Of a stretch of 64,000 nt of DNA, positions 1 through 9,732 are shown in pieces. The position numbers were made by a program, and so were the translations under genes. How positions within the stretch are numbered: position 1 is the stretch's first letter; the number at the start of each line of letters is the position of its first letter. The stretch comes from Cellulophaga sp. Hel_I_12. GTDB lineage: Bacteria; Bacteroidota; Bacteroidia; Flavobacteriales; Flavobacteriaceae. Location of the stretch: assembly GCF_000799565.1 (NCBI RefSeq), contig NZ_JUHB01000001.1, forward strand, positions 3,537,501 to 3,601,500. The letters are read 5' to 3'. Below the pieces are notes generated by a model. The model had not been told where the DNA came from. It searched no databases and was given only the letters and a program-made list of their open reading frames with translations.

Positions 1-87
1 TCTACTCAGGTATATACGCATAACAGTATAGCGGAGCTGAAAAAAGTACACCTTGCATCCCATCCTAGAAATCAAAAAAAAGAGTAG
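1..87 (+). CDS. Tyrosine recombinase (XerC/XerD type), C-terminal end only
   Basis: The first 28 codons of the window read in frame to a TAG stop and match the extreme C-terminus of Xer-family tyrosine recombinases. The signature S-T-Q-V-Y-T-H contains the catalytic tyrosine (fifth residue visible), followed by the usual I-x-E-L-K-K-V helix and H-P-R tail. Xer recombinases resolve chromosome dimers at dif sites; the tyrosine makes the covalent bond to DNA. The N-terminal part lies outside the window, so XerC, XerD or another recombinase of the family cannot be told apart. It is followed 21 bases later by hpf on the same strand. Confidence 0.8.
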   Translation, partial: STQVYTHNSIAELKKVHLASHPRNQKKE

Positions 88-108
88 TTTAACTTTAAAT
101 TTTTGTCC

Positions 109-411
109 ATGAAAGTAAATGCACAATCTGTTAATTTTAATGCAGAGGGAACTCTGATTAATTTTGTTCAAAATCGATTAAATAAATTAGATCAATATTA
201 CGATAAGATTTTAGGATCTGATGTATTTTTAAAAGTTGAAAAAATGAGTGCAAAAGAAAATAAAGTTGTTGAAATAAAAGTTTATGTACCTAAGAATGAA
301 TTTATTGTAAAAAAGCAATGTAAGTCTTTTGAAGAGGCAATTGATGCGGCTTGTGATTCATTAAAGCGGCAATTAGTGAAGCAAAAAGAAAAATTACGTA
401 TTTCTGCGTAA
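109..411 (+). CDS. hpf: Ribosome hibernation promoting factor (short HPF/YfiA type)
   Basis: This 100-residue protein has the sigma-54 modulation/HPF fold pattern: N-terminal K-V-N-A-Q-S-V-N-F, a first helix ending L-N-K-L-D-Q-Y-Y-D, a strand V-F-L-K-V-E-K and a basic C-terminal helix (D-S-L-K-R-Q-L-V-K-Q-K). HPF proteins bind the 30S decoding centre in stationary phase and stop translation. The length fits the short form, without the dimerisation tail of long HPF. An in-frame TTG at 103 exists, but the ATG at 109 gives the normal family N-terminus. It sits between a recombinase gene and the tRNA-tuf operon, a place that suits a translation factor. Confidence 0.9.
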   Translation: MKVNAQSVNFNAEGTLINFVQNRLNKLDQYYDKILGSDVFLKVEKMSAKENKVVEIKVYVPKNEFIVKKQCKSFEEAIDAACDSLKRQLVKQKEKLRISA

Positions 412-429
412 ATTTTTTCAAAAAATATT

Positions 430-458
430 TTGTTTAAATAAAAATATATCTACATTTG
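430..458 (+). promoter_or_regulatory. Bacteroidota-type promoter of the tRNA-tuf operon
   Basis: A TTG at 430-432 and a perfect TAnnTTTG box (TACATTTG, 451-458) are separated by 18 bases, which matches the -33/-7 promoter of Bacteroidota. It is the only such element between hpf and the first tRNA gene. Confidence 0.7.
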
Positions 459-462
459 CAGT

Positions 463-488
463 CCGTTAAAATAACGGGCTTTTTTTTT
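463..488 (+). terminator. Hairpin with T-run just after the promoter
   Basis: CCGTTA (463-468) pairs with TAACGG (472-477) across a three-base loop, followed by G-C and nine T. It looks like an intrinsic terminator, but it starts about five bases after the -7 box at 451-458, so it would lie at the very 5' end of the tRNA-tuf transcript. It may be an attenuator, a 5' stability element, or the terminator of hpf. Confidence 0.55.
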
Positions 489-508
489 GACCGAAAAAAG
501 TTTTAAAA

Positions 509-582
509 GCCGATGTAGCTCAGCTGGCTAGAGCAGCTGATTTGTAATCAGCAGGTCGTGGGTTCGAGTCCCTCTATCGGCT
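509..582 (+). tRNA. tRNA-Thr (anticodon TGT)
   Basis: A full cloverleaf can be drawn: acceptor GCCGATG with TATCGGC, D arm GCTC..GAGC, anticodon stem GCTGA/TCAGC with loop TTTGTAA, and T arm with GTTCGAG. The anticodon TGT reads ACA and related Thr codons. Discriminator T at 582; CCA is not encoded. Confidence 0.95.
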
Positions 583-713
583 CAAATGAAGTAAGATTTC
601 AAAACTCTTACTGAAATATTGAGATTGAGTTTAAAGTCTTATGATTATTCTATAATCATGGTTTTAAAGATAATTTAGTTATCAGCTCAAATGTTCTTTT
701 ATAGTATTGGTTT

Positions 714-795
<82 letters not shown>

Positions 796-871
796 CAAAA
801 AGAAGTTTGAAGTTTCATATTCAAAGTTTTAGGTTGAATAACAAAAAACTCTAAATACGGAACTTAAAATT

Positions 872-944
872 GCGGGAGTAGCTCAGTTGGTAGAGCGTCA
901 GCCTTCCAAGCTGAATGTCGCCGGTTCGAACCCGGTCTCCCGCT
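872..944 (+). tRNA. tRNA-Gly (anticodon TCC)
   Basis: Acceptor GCGGGAG pairs with CTCCCGC; the anticodon stem CAGCC/.GCTG carries loop CTTCCAA, anticodon TCC. T arm CCGGTTCGAACCCGG is perfect. CCA is not encoded. Confidence 0.95.
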
Positions 945-1199
945 CAAAATTAATTAGTAAGTCTTTTTTGGTTTACTAGTTTTTTTAAACCTAAGTTGTT
1001 AAAACTATGGTTTGGTATTGCCAAAGTGAGTTTAATTGAACGTATAATCAGTTTTAGATTCATTTTGAAATCAGACTTGAGTGTCTGTAGTTGTAGGGTT
1101 TGAAAAAGCACTATATCTTTTAACCTTGAGGTAAGGTTGATTGTTTTGAGTTTATTGATTGTTCTGAAAATGATGAAGATAGATTTTTAACTCAATTAG
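945..1199 (+). other. Long spacer inside the tRNA cluster, no gene seen
   Basis: These 255 bases separate tRNA-Gly from the second tRNA-Thr, much more than is usual inside a tRNA operon. I find no open frame with a credible protein and no clear promoter or terminator. It is probably transcribed spacer removed in processing. Confidence 0.5.
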
Positions 1200-1271
1200 G
1201 CCGGTGTAGCTCAGGGGTAGAGCGTTTCCTTGGTAAGGAAGAGGTCATGAGTTCAAATCTCATCATTGGCT
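1200..1271 (+). tRNA. tRNA-Thr (anticodon GGT)
   Basis: Acceptor GCCGGTG/CATTGGC (two G-T pairs), anticodon arm TTTCC..GGAAG with loop TTGGTAA, anticodon GGT. It directly precedes tuf, as thrT precedes tufB in enterobacteria. CCA is not encoded. Confidence 0.95.
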
Positions 1272-1327
1272 CAAATTACGACATAAAATTGTACACTAAT
1301 ATAAACTAAGATTAAAATTCAATAAAC

Positions 1328-2515
1328 ATGGCTAAGGCAACATTTGATCGTTCTAAACCGCATTTAAATATCGGTACTATTGGACACGTAGATCACGGTA
1401 AAACTACATTGACTGCCGCTATTACAACAGTTTTGGCAAACGCAGGATTGTCTGAAATGAGAAGTTTCGACTCAATCGATAATGCACCGGAAGAAAAAGA
1501 AAGAGGTATCACTATTAATACATCGCACGTAGAGTACTCTACAGCTAACCGTCATTACGCTCACGTTGACTGTCCAGGTCACGCGGATTACGTAAAGAAC
1601 ATGGTAACTGGTGCTGCTCAAATGGACGGTGCTATACTTGTTGTTGCTGCTACTGATGGTCCAATGCCACAAACTCGTGAGCATATCCTATTAGGACGCC
1701 AGGTTGGTATTCCTAGAATGGTTGTATTCATGAACAAAGTGGATATGGTTGATGATGAGGAATTATTAGAATTGGTTGAAATGGAAGTAAGAGAATTACT
1801 TTCTTTCTACGAGTATGATGGAGATAATGGTCCTGTAATTGCTGGTTCAGCATTAGGAGCATTAAACGGTGAGCAAAAATGGGTAGATACAGTAATGTCT
1901 TTAATGGATGCTGTTGATACTTGGATTGAATTACCAGAAAGAGATGTTGATAAGCCTTTCTTAATGCCTGTTGAAGATGTATTTACGATTACAGGTCGTG
2001 GTACTGTTGCAACTGGTCGTATAGAAACTGGTGTTGCTAATACTGGAGATCCTGTTGAGATCATTGGTATGGGTGCTGAAAAATTAAACTCTACAGTAAC
2101 TGGAGTTGAAATGTTCCGTAAAATATTAGATAGAGGTGAAGCGGGTGATAACGTAGGTATTTTGTTAAGAGGTATTGAAAAATCTCAAATCAAAAGAGGT
2201 ATGGTAATCTGTAAGCCAGGTTCAGTAAAGCCACATGCTAAATTTAAAGCTGAGGTTTACGTACTTAAAAAAGAAGAAGGTGGTCGTCACACACCATTCC
2301 ATAACAACTATCGTCCACAGTTCTATGTTAGAACTACAGATGTAACAGGGACAATTAACTTGCCTGAAGGTGTTGAAATGGTTATGCCAGGTGATAACTT
2401 AACTATTATTGTTGATTTATTATCTCCAATTGCTTTGAGTATTGGTCTTCGTTTTGCTATCCGTGAAGGTGGTAGAACAGTAGGAGCAGGTCAGGTAACT
2501 GAAATTTTAGATTAA
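1328..2515 (+). CDS. tuf: Elongation factor Tu
   Basis: The 395-residue GTPase delivers aminoacyl-tRNA to the ribosomal A site. The G domain shows the P-loop G-H-V-D-H-G-K-T (about residues 19-26), switch I with R-G-I-T-I, D-C-P-G-H (about 81-85) and N-K-V-D (about 136-139). The beta-barrel domains 2 and 3 follow and end V-T-E-I-L-D. Length is that of normal bacterial EF-Tu. It is cotranscribed with four upstream tRNA genes and followed by tRNA-Trp, secE and nusG. Confidence 0.99.
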   Translation: MAKATFDRSKPHLNIGTIGHVDHGKTTLTAAITTVLANAGLSEMRSFDSIDNAPEEKERGITINTSHVEYSTANRHYAHVDCPGHADYVKNMVTGAAQMDGAILVVAATDGPMPQTREHILLGRQVGIPRMVVFMNKVDMVDDEELLELVEMEVRELLSFYEYDGDNGPVIAGSALGALNGEQKWVDTVMSLMDAVDTWIELPERDVDKPFLMPVEDVFTITGRGTVATGRIETGVANTGDPVEIIGMGAEKLNSTVTGVEMFRKILDRGEAGDNVGILLRGIEKSQIKRGMVICKPGSVKPHAKFKAEVYVLKKEEGGRHTPFHNNYRPQFYVRTTDVTGTINLPEGVEMVMPGDNLTIIVDLLSPIALSIGLRFAIREGGRTVGAGQVTEILD

Positions 2516-2546
2516 ATTTTATAGCATATATATTATTTTCATCAAG

Positions 2547-2570
2547 GGTGTCCTGCTATCGCAGGATACC
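2547..2570 (+). terminator. Hairpin between tuf and tRNA-Trp
   Basis: GGTGTCCTGC (2547-2556) pairs with GCAGGATACC (2561-2570) around the loop TATC, with one G-T pair. Only a short, interrupted T stretch follows, so it may be a leaky terminator or an RNA processing site that separates tuf mRNA from tRNA-Trp. Confidence 0.5.
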
Positions 2571-2587
2571 TTTCGATGTAAATAAAT

Positions 2588-2660
2588 ACGGGTGTAGCTC
2601 AGTTGGTAGAGCACTGGTCTCCAAAACCAGGTGTCGGGAGTTCGAGTCTCTTCTCCCGTG
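2588..2660 (+). tRNA. tRNA-Trp (anticodon CCA)
   Basis: Acceptor ACGGGTG/CTCCCGT (one T-T mismatch), D arm GCTC..GAGC, anticodon stem CTGGT/ACCAG with loop CTCCAAA, anticodon CCA. Discriminator G as in other tRNA-Trp. CCA is not encoded. Confidence 0.95.
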
Positions 2661-2800
2661 CTAGTAAGAAGTTTTAAAATAGAAATTCCTTTTTTTGGAA
2701 TGGTGATTAGAACTAAATAAATAATGTTGACTGGTAATTTTGTTTCTTTTGGATATCAAAAAAAAGTCAAAAAAAAATATAAAGTTAAATCTTTCGCAGC

Positions 2801-2989
2801 ATGTTGACATATATCAAGGAATCCATCGAAGAACTTAGAACAAATATTACGTTGCCCTCAAGAGCAGAATCCTCTAATCTAATGGTAATCGTTGCTGTTT
2901 TTTCTATTTTATTTGCATTGGCAACTTGGGGTGTAGATAGCCTTTTTAGTGAGTTAATTCAAATTTATTTTGATAATATAATCAATTAA
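2801..2989 (+). CDS. secE: Preprotein translocase subunit SecE
   Basis: This 62-residue inner-membrane protein is the short one-helix form of SecE, which clamps SecY in the Sec translocon. It shows the cytoplasmic amphipathic segment with Y-I-K-E-S-I-E-E-L and the conserved W/T-x-P-S-R type stretch (here T-L-P-S-R), then one transmembrane helix (about residues 27-49). The small size is normal outside proteobacteria. It lies 12 bases before nusG, the classic secE-nusG pair. Confidence 0.95.
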   Translation: MLTYIKESIEELRTNITLPSRAESSNLMVIVAVFSILFALATWGVDSLFSELIQIYFDNIIN

Positions 2990-3001
2990 AAAGCTTATTC
3001 T

Positions 3002-3553
3002 ATGTCTGAAGTATTGGAAAAGAAATGGTATGTAGTAAGGGCTGTAAGTGGTCAGGAAAATAAAATCAAAGGGTACATCGAATCTGAGGTGGCTCGACTT
3101 GGTTTTAATGATTACTTAGAAGACGTTTTAGTGCCTACTGAAAAAGTTATTCAGATTCGTAATGGAAAAAAGATAAACAAGGAAAGAGTTTATTTTCCAG
3201 GTTACATTATGATAAAGGCTAACCTAGGAGGTGAAATGACGCACGTGATCCGATCTATTACAAATGTGATAGGCTTTTTGGGTGAAACAAAAGGGGGAGA
3301 CCCTGTTCCTTTAAGAAAGTCCGAAGTGAATAGAATGCTCGGTAAAGTAGATGAGTTAACGGTGACTATGGATAATGTAGCCATTCCATTCGTAATGGGG
3401 GAGACCGTAAAAGTTATCGACGGACCCTTCAACGGTTTTAACGGAACTGTGGAAAAAATTAACGAAGAAAAACGCAAGCTTGAGGTAATGGTGAAGATTT
3501 TTGGTAGAAAAACACCATTAGAATTGAGTTATATGCAAGTAGAAAAAGTATAA
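3002..3553 (+). CDS. nusG: Transcription termination/antitermination factor NusG
   Basis: The 183-residue protein has the NGN domain at the N-terminus (W-Y-V-V-R-A-V-S-G-Q-E, about residues 9-19) and a C-terminal KOW domain (V-I-D-G-P-F-N-G-F-N-G, about residues 138-148). NusG binds the RNA polymerase clamp and links it to Rho or to the ribosome. It sits directly behind secE and ahead of rplK in the same direction. Confidence 0.97.
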   Translation: MSEVLEKKWYVVRAVSGQENKIKGYIESEVARLGFNDYLEDVLVPTEKVIQIRNGKKINKERVYFPGYIMIKANLGGEMTHVIRSITNVIGFLGETKGGDPVPLRKSEVNRMLGKVDELTVTMDNVAIPFVMGETVKVIDGPFNGFNGTVEKINEEKRKLEVMVKIFGRKTPLELSYMQVEKV

Positions 3554-3620
3554 TAAGAAAAACTGTTACATAAAAAATTGTATTGCTTCCAATTTAATAC
3601 AATGAATTTAATTTTAAACA

Positions 3621-4058
3621 ATGGCAAAAGAAATAAGTAAAGTAGTTAAACTACAAGTTAGGGGAGGTGCAGCGAATCCATCGCCACCGGTTGGACCCGC
3701 TTTAGGTGCTGCCGGTGTGAACATCATGGAGTTCTGTAAGCAATTTAATGCGCGTACTCAGGACAAACAAGGTAAGGTTTTACCTGTTGCGATCACCGTA
3801 TACAAGGATAAGTCGTTCGACTTCGTTGTAAAGACACCGCCAGCGGCAGTTCAACTTATGGAAGCGGCTAAGATTAAAAAAGGATCTGGAGAGCCAAATA
3901 GAAACAAAGTAGCAAGTGTATCTTGGGATCAAATCAAAAACATCGCTGAAGACAAAATGGTAGATTTAAATGCTTTTACCGTTGAATCAGCTATGAGCAT
4001 GGTTGCGGGTACTGCAAGATCTATGGGTTTAAAAGTTTCAGGCACTAGACCTTTCTAA
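3621..4058 (+). CDS. rplK: 50S ribosomal protein L11
   Basis: The 145-residue protein is a full-length uL11. The N-terminal domain has the proline-rich [10 protein letters not shown] motif (about residues 21-30) and the C-terminal rRNA-binding domain ends G-T-A-R-S-M-G. L11 is part of the GTPase-associated centre. It is the first gene of the rplKAJL string. Confidence 0.98.
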   Translation: MAKEISKVVKLQVRGGAANPSPPVGPALGAAGVNIMEFCKQFNARTQDKQGKVLPVAITVYKDKSFDFVVKTPPAAVQLMEAAKIKKGSGEPNRNKVASVSWDQIKNIAEDKMVDLNAFTVESAMSMVAGTARSMGLKVSGTRPF

Positions 4059-4076
4059 TATCTTAAAAGCAATATA

Positions 4077-4766
4077 ATGGCAAAATTAACAAAAAATCAA
4101 AAAGAAGCGCTTTCTAAGATAGATAAGAATAAATTGTATTCGTTATCAGAAGGGTCGGCTTTAGTAAAAGAAATAACAAAGGCAAAGTTTGACGCATCTG
4201 TAGAATTAGCGGTTCGTTTAGGAGTAGACCCTAGAAAAGCTAATCAAATGGTACGTGGCGTAGTAACCCTACCTCACGGTACTGGTAAAGATGTTAAGGT
4301 TTTAGCATTAGTAACACCTGACAAAGAAGCAGAAGCAAAAGAAGCTGGTGCTGATTTCGTTGGATTGGATGAGTATTTGGAGAAAATTAAAAACGGTTGG
4401 ACAGATGTTGATGTGATCATCACTATGCCTAGCGTCATGGGTAAATTAGGCCCCTTAGGTAGAGTTTTAGGACCTAGAGGTTTAATGCCTAATCCAAAAA
4501 CTGGAACGGTAACTATGGATGTAGCAAAAGCTGTTGCAGAAGTAAAAGCTGGTAAAATTGATTTTAAAGTAGATAAAACGGGTATTGTTCATGCGGCTAT
4601 AGGGAAGGTTTCTTTCTCTGAAGACAAGATTCAAGAAAACGCAAGAGAACTTATCGAAACTTTAATCAAATTAAAGCCAACTGCTGCAAAAGGTGTTTAT
4701 ATTAAAAGTATTTACATGTCTAGTACTATGAGTCCTAGTGTGCAATTAGATGCTAAATCAGTTTAA
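4077..4766 (+). CDS. rplA: 50S ribosomal protein L1
   Basis: This 229-residue uL1 protein forms the L1 stalk and in many bacteria represses its own operon by binding the mRNA. The conserved [19 protein letters not shown] region (about residues 122-140) is intact. It follows rplK after 18 bases. Confidence 0.98.
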   Translation: MAKLTKNQKEALSKIDKNKLYSLSEGSALVKEITKAKFDASVELAVRLGVDPRKANQMVRGVVTLPHGTGKDVKVLALVTPDKEAEAKEAGADFVGLDEYLEKIKNGWTDVDVIITMPSVMGKLGPLGRVLGPRGLMPNPKTGTVTMDVAKAVAEVKAGKIDFKVDKTGIVHAAIGKVSFSEDKIQENARELIETLIKLKPTAAKGVYIKSIYMSSTMSPSVQLDAKSV

Positions 4767-4778
4767 TTCGGGTAAATT

Positions 4779-5297
4779 ATGAACAGAGAAGATAAATTAA
4801 ACGTAATAGAAGATTTAACTGCGCAATTAAGTAATGCTTCAACGATATATTTAACAGATATTTCAGGTTTAAACGCAGTGACAACATCTGATTTAAGAAG
4901 AGCTTGTTTTAAAGCAAATATTAAATTAGCAGTTGTTAAAAATACATTGCTTGAAAAGGCAATGAAAGCCTCTGATAAAGATTTTGGTGAGCTTCCAGGA
5001 GTTCTTAAAGGAAGTACTTCATTGATGTTTTCAGAAACATCGAATGAGCCTGCAAAATTAATCAAAGCCTTTAGATTAAAAACTAAGAACAAGCCTTTAT
5101 TAAAAGGTGCTTTTGTTCAGGAGTCAATTTATATTGGTGATGAGCAATTAGAATCTTTAGTGAATATTAAATCTAAAGAAGAAGTAATAGGTGATATTAT
5201 TGCATTATTACAATCTCCAGCTAAGAATGTTATTTCAGGTCTTAAGTCTGGTGGTGGTAAACTTGCAGGTATCCTTAAAACATTATCAGAGAAATAA
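4779..5297 (+). CDS. rplJ: 50S ribosomal protein L10
   Basis: The 172-residue uL10 anchors the L7/L12 dimers to the ribosome. N-terminal features are M-N-R-E-D-K, the strand Y-L-T-D-I-S-G-L and the R-R-A-x-F-K-A helix; the C-terminal helix that binds L7/L12 ends the chain. It lies 12 bases after rplA and 53 bases before rplL. Confidence 0.97.
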   Translation: MNREDKLNVIEDLTAQLSNASTIYLTDISGLNAVTTSDLRRACFKANIKLAVVKNTLLEKAMKASDKDFGELPGVLKGSTSLMFSETSNEPAKLIKAFRLKTKNKPLLKGAFVQESIYIGDEQLESLVNIKSKEEVIGDIIALLQSPAKNVISGLKSGGGKLAGILKTLSEK

Positions 5298-5350
5298 AAC
5301 GTACGCACTAAAAACAATTATATTTTAAAAATTTATTAAACGATAGAAAA

Positions 5351-5725
5351 ATGGCAGATTTAAAAGATTTCGCAGAAAAATTAGTTAACTTGACAGTAAA
5401 AGAAGTAAATGAGTTAGCGACTATATTAAAAGATGAGTATGGTATCGAGCCTGCTGCTGCTGCTGTTGCAGTTGCTGCTGGTGGTGGTGCAGCTGCTGAA
5501 GCGGTTGAAGAGCAAACAGAATTTGATGTAATCTTAAAAGCAGCTGGTGCATCTAAATTAGCAGTAGTTAAATTGGTTAAAGAATTAACTGGTTTAGGTT
5601 TAAAAGAAGCTAAAGATATCGTTGATAGCGCACCAAAGCCTATCAAAGAAGGTATCTCTAAAGATGAAGCAGAAGGTATTAAAAAATCATTGGAAGAAGC
5701 AGGAGCTGAAGTTGAGCTTAAATAA
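5351..5725 (+). CDS. rplL: 50S ribosomal protein L7/L12
   Basis: The 124-residue acidic protein has the N-terminal dimerisation helices, an Ala-rich hinge (about residues 35-53, rich in [12 protein letters not shown]) and the C-terminal domain with [15 protein letters not shown]. The C-terminal domain recruits translational GTPases. Confidence 0.98.
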   Translation: MADLKDFAEKLVNLTVKEVNELATILKDEYGIEPAAAAVAVAAGGGAAAEAVEEQTEFDVILKAAGASKLAVVKLVKELTGLGLKEAKDIVDSAPKPIKEGISKDEAEGIKKSLEEAGAEVELK

Positions 5726-5747
5726 TAGCAACAACCATATAGTTTTT

Positions 5748-5786
5748 GGTTTAGGTCTTTTCACTTTTGGTGGCTAGACCTAAACC
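5748..5786 (+). terminator. rplL-rpoB intergenic hairpin (likely attenuator)
   Basis: GGTTTAGGTCT (5748-5758) pairs perfectly with AGACCTAAACC (5776-5786) around a 17-base loop. The downstream stretch is only moderately T-rich, so partial termination or RNA processing between the ribosomal protein genes and rpoBC is likely, as known for the E. coli rplL-rpoB gap. Confidence 0.6.
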
Positions 5787-5857
5787 TATTTATGTATGTA
5801 ACCTTTATTTACATGCAATTTTAGAGTAAGTATTCATAATCAAAATTTTGTCCATTG

Positions 5858-8800
5858 ATGGTTACAAATCAGACTGAAAGAATAAATTTCGCATCCGCTA
5901 AGAATATCCCGAACTATCCAGATTTCTTAGATATTCAGGTTAAGTCGTTTCAAGATTTTTTTCAACTTGAAACCAAATCTGACGAAAGGGGAGATGAAGG
6001 ACTATACAATACGTTCATGGAAAACTTTCCTATTACGGACACGAGAAATCAGTTCGTATTAGAATTTTTAGACTATTTTATAGACCCTCCACGTTATTCT
6101 ATACAAGAGTGTATAGAACGTGGTCTTACCTATAGCGTTCCGCTAAAAGCAAGGTTAAAATTATATTGTACGGATCCGGAACATGAGGATTTTGAAACAA
6201 TTGTACAGGATGTTTATTTAGGGACTATTCCTTACATGACACCAAGTGGTACTTTTGTGATTAATGGTGCTGAACGCGTTGTTGTATCTCAATTACACAG
6301 ATCTCCTGGTGTATTTTTTGGACAATCATTCCACGCAAATGGAACAAAATTATATTCTGCAAGAGTAATTCCTTTCAAAGGCTCTTGGATAGAATTTGCA
6401 ACTGATATCAATGGCGTGATGTATGCTTATATTGATAGAAAGAAAAAATTACCCGTTACTACATTATTCAGAGCCATCGGTTTTGAAAGTGATAAAGATA
6501 TTTTAGAGATTTTTGACCTTTCTGAAGAGGTTAAAGTTTCTGTTGCGGGACTTAAAAAAGTACTAGGTCGTAAATTAGCGGCAAGAGTGCTAAATACTTG
6601 GCATGAAGATTTCGTAGATGAAGATACAGGCGAAGTAGTTTCTATAGAAAGAAACGAAATTATATTAGATCGTGACACTGTTTTAGAAAAAGATCATATC
6701 AACCAAATAGTTGATGCTGATGTTAAAACTGTACTTCTACACAAAGAAGGTGCGGCGCAATCAGATTACGGTATTATTCACAATACATTACAAAAGGATC
6801 CTACGAACTCTGAAAAAGAGGCCGTAGAACATATTTACCGTCAATTACGTAATGCTGAACCGCCAGATGAGGAAACTGCACGTGGTATTATTGACAAATT
6901 ATTCTTTTCTGATCAACGCTATAACCTAGGTGAAGTTGGTCGATATAGAATGAACAAAAAATTAGGTTTAGATATCGAAATGGACAAACAAGTTTTGACC
7001 AAAGAAGATATTATTACCATTATAAAATATTTAATAGAGTTAATTAACTCTAAAGCAGAGATCGATGATATTGATCACCTTTCTAATCGTCGTGTTAGAA
7101 CAGTAGGGGAGCAATTATCACAACAATTTGGTGTTGGTTTAGCGCGTATGGCGCGTACTATTCGCGAGCGTATGAACGTTCGTGATAACGAAGTATTTAC
7201 TCCCATCGATTTGATCAATGCTAAGACACTTTCTTCTGTGATCAATTCGTTCTTCGGAACAAATCAATTATCTCAGTTTATGGATCAAACAAATCCGTTA
7301 GCTGAAATTACACACAAAAGAAGGCTTTCTGCATTAGGACCTGGAGGTTTATCAAGAGAAAGAGCTGGTTTTGAAGTACGTGATGTTCACTACACACACT
7401 ACGGAAGACTTTGCCCTATTGAAACGCCAGAAGGACCAAACATTGGTTTAATTTCTTCGCTTTCAGTATTTTCAAAAGTGAATTCTATGGGCTTCTTAGA
7501 AACTCCTTACCGAGAAGTATCCAATGGAAAAGTAGATATTCATAATTTTAGATACCTAAGTGCTGAAGAAGAAGAAGGAATGAAAATTGCGCAAGCAAAC
7601 ATTCCAATGGATAAAGATGGAAATATCACTGCTGATAAGGTAATTGCAAGAGAAGAAGGGGATTTCCCAGTCGTTGATCCTTCAGAATTAAACTTTACAG
7701 ATGTTGCTCCTAATCAAATTGCTTCTATCTCTGCTTCTTTAATCCCATTCTTGGAACATGATGATGCGAACAGAGCTTTGATGGGATCAAACATGATGCG
7801 TCAAGCAGTACCATTATTAAGACCAGAGGCTCCTATCGTGGGTACTGGATTAGAGCGCCAAGTGGCATCTGATTCAAGAGTATTAATTAATGCGGAAGGT
7901 GATGGCACCATCCAGTATGTTGATTCTGAAAAGATTTCTATAAAATACAATAGAACTGAAGAAGAGCGTTTGGTAAGTTTTGAAGAAGATTCTAAAACAT
8001 ACGAATTAGTTAAATTTAGAAAAACAAACCAAGGTACAAGCATTAACTTAAAGCCTATCGTAAGAAAGGGTGATAAAGTTAAAAAAGGTCAAGTACTTTG
8101 TGAAGGATATGCGACTGAAAATGGTGAGTTAGCTTTAGGAAGAAACCTAAAAGTTGCCTTTATGCCTTGGAAAGGGTATAATTTTGAGGATGCTATTGTA
8201 ATTTCTGAAAAAGTAGTTCGTGAAGATATTTTTACTTCGATACACGTAGATGAATATTCTTTAGAAGTAAGAGATACAAAATTAGGAGCTGAAGAACTAA
8301 CAAACGATATTCCTAACGTTTCTGAAGAAGCTACAAAAGACTTAGATGAACACGGGATGATCCGTATTGGTGCAGAAGTAAAACCTGGTGATATTTTAAT
8401 TGGAAAAATAACACCTAAGGGAGAATCAGATCCTACACCAGAAGAAAAATTACTACGCGCTATTTTTGGGGATAAAGCTGGTGATGTAAAAGATGCGTCA
8501 TTAAAAGCCTCTCCATCATTAAGAGGTGTTGTTATTGATAAAAAGTTGTTTTCTCGTTCTATTAAAGACAAGAGAAAACGTTCTGAGGATAAAGAAGCTA
8601 TTTCAAAACTAGAATTAGAATACGAAGTTAAATTTCAGCAGTTAAAAGATGTTTTAGTTGAAAAACTATTTACATTGGTGAATGGAAAAACCTCGCAAGG
8701 TGTTCTAAATGATTTAGGTGAGGAAGTACTGCCGAAAGGCAAAAAGTACACCATGAAAATGTTGAATTCTGTGGATGATTTTGCTCACTTGGTGGGTGGA

Positions 8801-9667
8801 AGTTGGACTACGGATAAAGATTCAAACACCATGGTTGCTGACTTATTGCACAACTACAAAATTAAACTTAATGACCTTCAAGGTAACCTTAGAAGAGATA
8901 AGTTTACTATTTCTGTAGGAGATGAGTTACCAGCGGGTATCATGAAGCTAGCTAAAGTATATGTTGCTAAAAAACGTAAACTTAAAGTTGGTGATAAAAT
9001 GGCAGGTCGTCACGGTAACAAAGGTATTGTATCTCGTATCGTAAGACATGAAGATATGCCTTTCTTAGAAGATGGAACACCAGTTGATATTGTTTTAAAT
9101 CCATTAGGGGTGCCTTCTCGTATGAACATTGGTCAAATTTATGAAACTGTTCTTGGATGGGCAGGACTTAAATTGGGCAAGAAATATGCAACACCAATTT
9201 TTGATGGGGCTACTCTTGATCAAATTAATGAATATACCGATGAAGCTGGAATTCCAAGATTTGGGCATACCTACTTATACGATGGTGGTACCGGACAACG
9301 TTTTGATCAACCCGCAACAGTTGGGGTTATCTATATGTTGAAATTAGGACACATGGTAGATGATAAGATGCACGCTCGTTCTATAGGACCATACTCGTTA
9401 ATTACGCAACAACCTTTAGGTGGTAAAGCACAGTTTGGTGGTCAGCGTTTTGGAGAAATGGAAGTTTGGGCACTTGAGGCTTATGGAGCTTCTGCTACGC
9501 TACGTGAAATATTAACAGTTAAATCTGATGATGTTGTAGGTAGAGCTAAAACGTACGAAGCTATAGTTAAAGGAGAAACAATGCCAGAACCTGGTTTACC
9601 AGAATCTTTCAACGTATTAATGCATGAACTTAAAGGTTTAGGTTTAGATATTAGACTGGAAGAGTAG
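5858..9667 (+). CDS. rpoB: DNA-directed RNA polymerase subunit beta
   Basis: The roughly 1269-residue beta subunit carries the expected landmarks: [13 protein letters not shown] near residue 130, the rifampicin region with [11 protein letters not shown] and [13 protein letters not shown], the [10 protein letters not shown] switch region, and the C-terminal [17 protein letters not shown] at 5855 is in frame, but the ATG at 5858 gives the family N-terminus M-V-T-N-Q-T-E-R. rpoC follows after 65 bases. Confidence 0.98.
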   Translation: MVTNQTERINFASAKNIPNYPDFLDIQVKSFQDFFQLETKSDERGDEGLYNTFMENFPITDTRNQFVLEFLDYFIDPPRYSIQECIERGLTYSVPLKARLKLYCTDPEHEDFETIVQDVYLGTIPYMTPSGTFVINGAERVVVSQLHRSPGVFFGQSFHANGTKLYSARVIPFKGSWIEFATDINGVMYAYIDRKKKLPVTTLFRAIGFESDKDILEIFDLSEEVKVSVAGLKKVLGRKLAARVLNTWHEDFVDEDTGEVVSIERNEIILDRDTVLEKDHINQIVDADVKTVLLHKEGAAQSDYGIIHNTLQKDPTNSEKEAVEHIYRQLRNAEPPDEETARGIIDKLFFSDQRYNLGEVGRYRMNKKLGLDIEMDKQVLTKEDIITIIKYLIELINSKAEIDDIDHLSNRRVRTVGEQLSQQFGVGLARMARTIRERMNVRDNEVFTPIDLINAKTLSSVINSFFGTNQLSQFMDQTNPLAEITHKRRLSALGPGGLSRERAGFEVRDVHYTHYGRLCPIETPEGPNIGLISSLSVFSKVNSMGFLETPYREVSNGKVDIHNFRYLSAEEEEGMKIAQANIPMDKDGNITADKVIAREEGDFPVVDPSELNFTDVAPNQIASISASLIPFLEHDDANRALMGSNMMRQAVPLLRPEAPIVGTGLERQVASDSRVLINAEGDGTIQYVDSEKISIKYNRTEEERLVSFEEDSKTYELVKFRKTNQGTSINLKPIVRKGDKVKKGQVLCEGYATENGELALGRNLKVAFMPWKGYNFEDAIVISEKVVREDIFTSIHVDEYSLEVRDTKLGAEELTNDIPNVSEEATKDLDEHGMIRIGAEVKPGDILIGKITPKGESDPTPEEKLLRAIFGDKAGDVKDASLKASPSLRGVVIDKKLFSRSIKDKRKRSEDKEAISKLELEYEVKFQQLKDVLVEKLFTLVNGKTSQGVLNDLGEEVLPKGKKYTMKMLNSVDDFAHLVGGSWTTDKDSNTMVADLLHNYKIKLNDLQGNLRRDKFTISVGDELPAGIMKLAKVYVAKKRKLKVGDKMAGRHGNKGIVSRIVRHEDMPFLEDGTPVDIVLNPLGVPSRMNIGQIYETVLGWAGLKLGKKYATPIFDGATLDQINEYTDEAGIPRFGHTYLYDGGTGQRFDQPATVGVIYMLKLGHMVDDKMHARSIGPYSLITQQPLGGKAQFGGQRFGEMEVWALEAYGASATLREILTVKSDDVVGRAKTYEAIVKGETMPEPGLPESFNVLMHELKGLGLDIRLEE

Positions 9668-9732
9668 TAGTAATAGGTTTTTTTAGAGACACTATTTTTT
9701 AACACAATTTAATTTATCATCACCATATTGTT

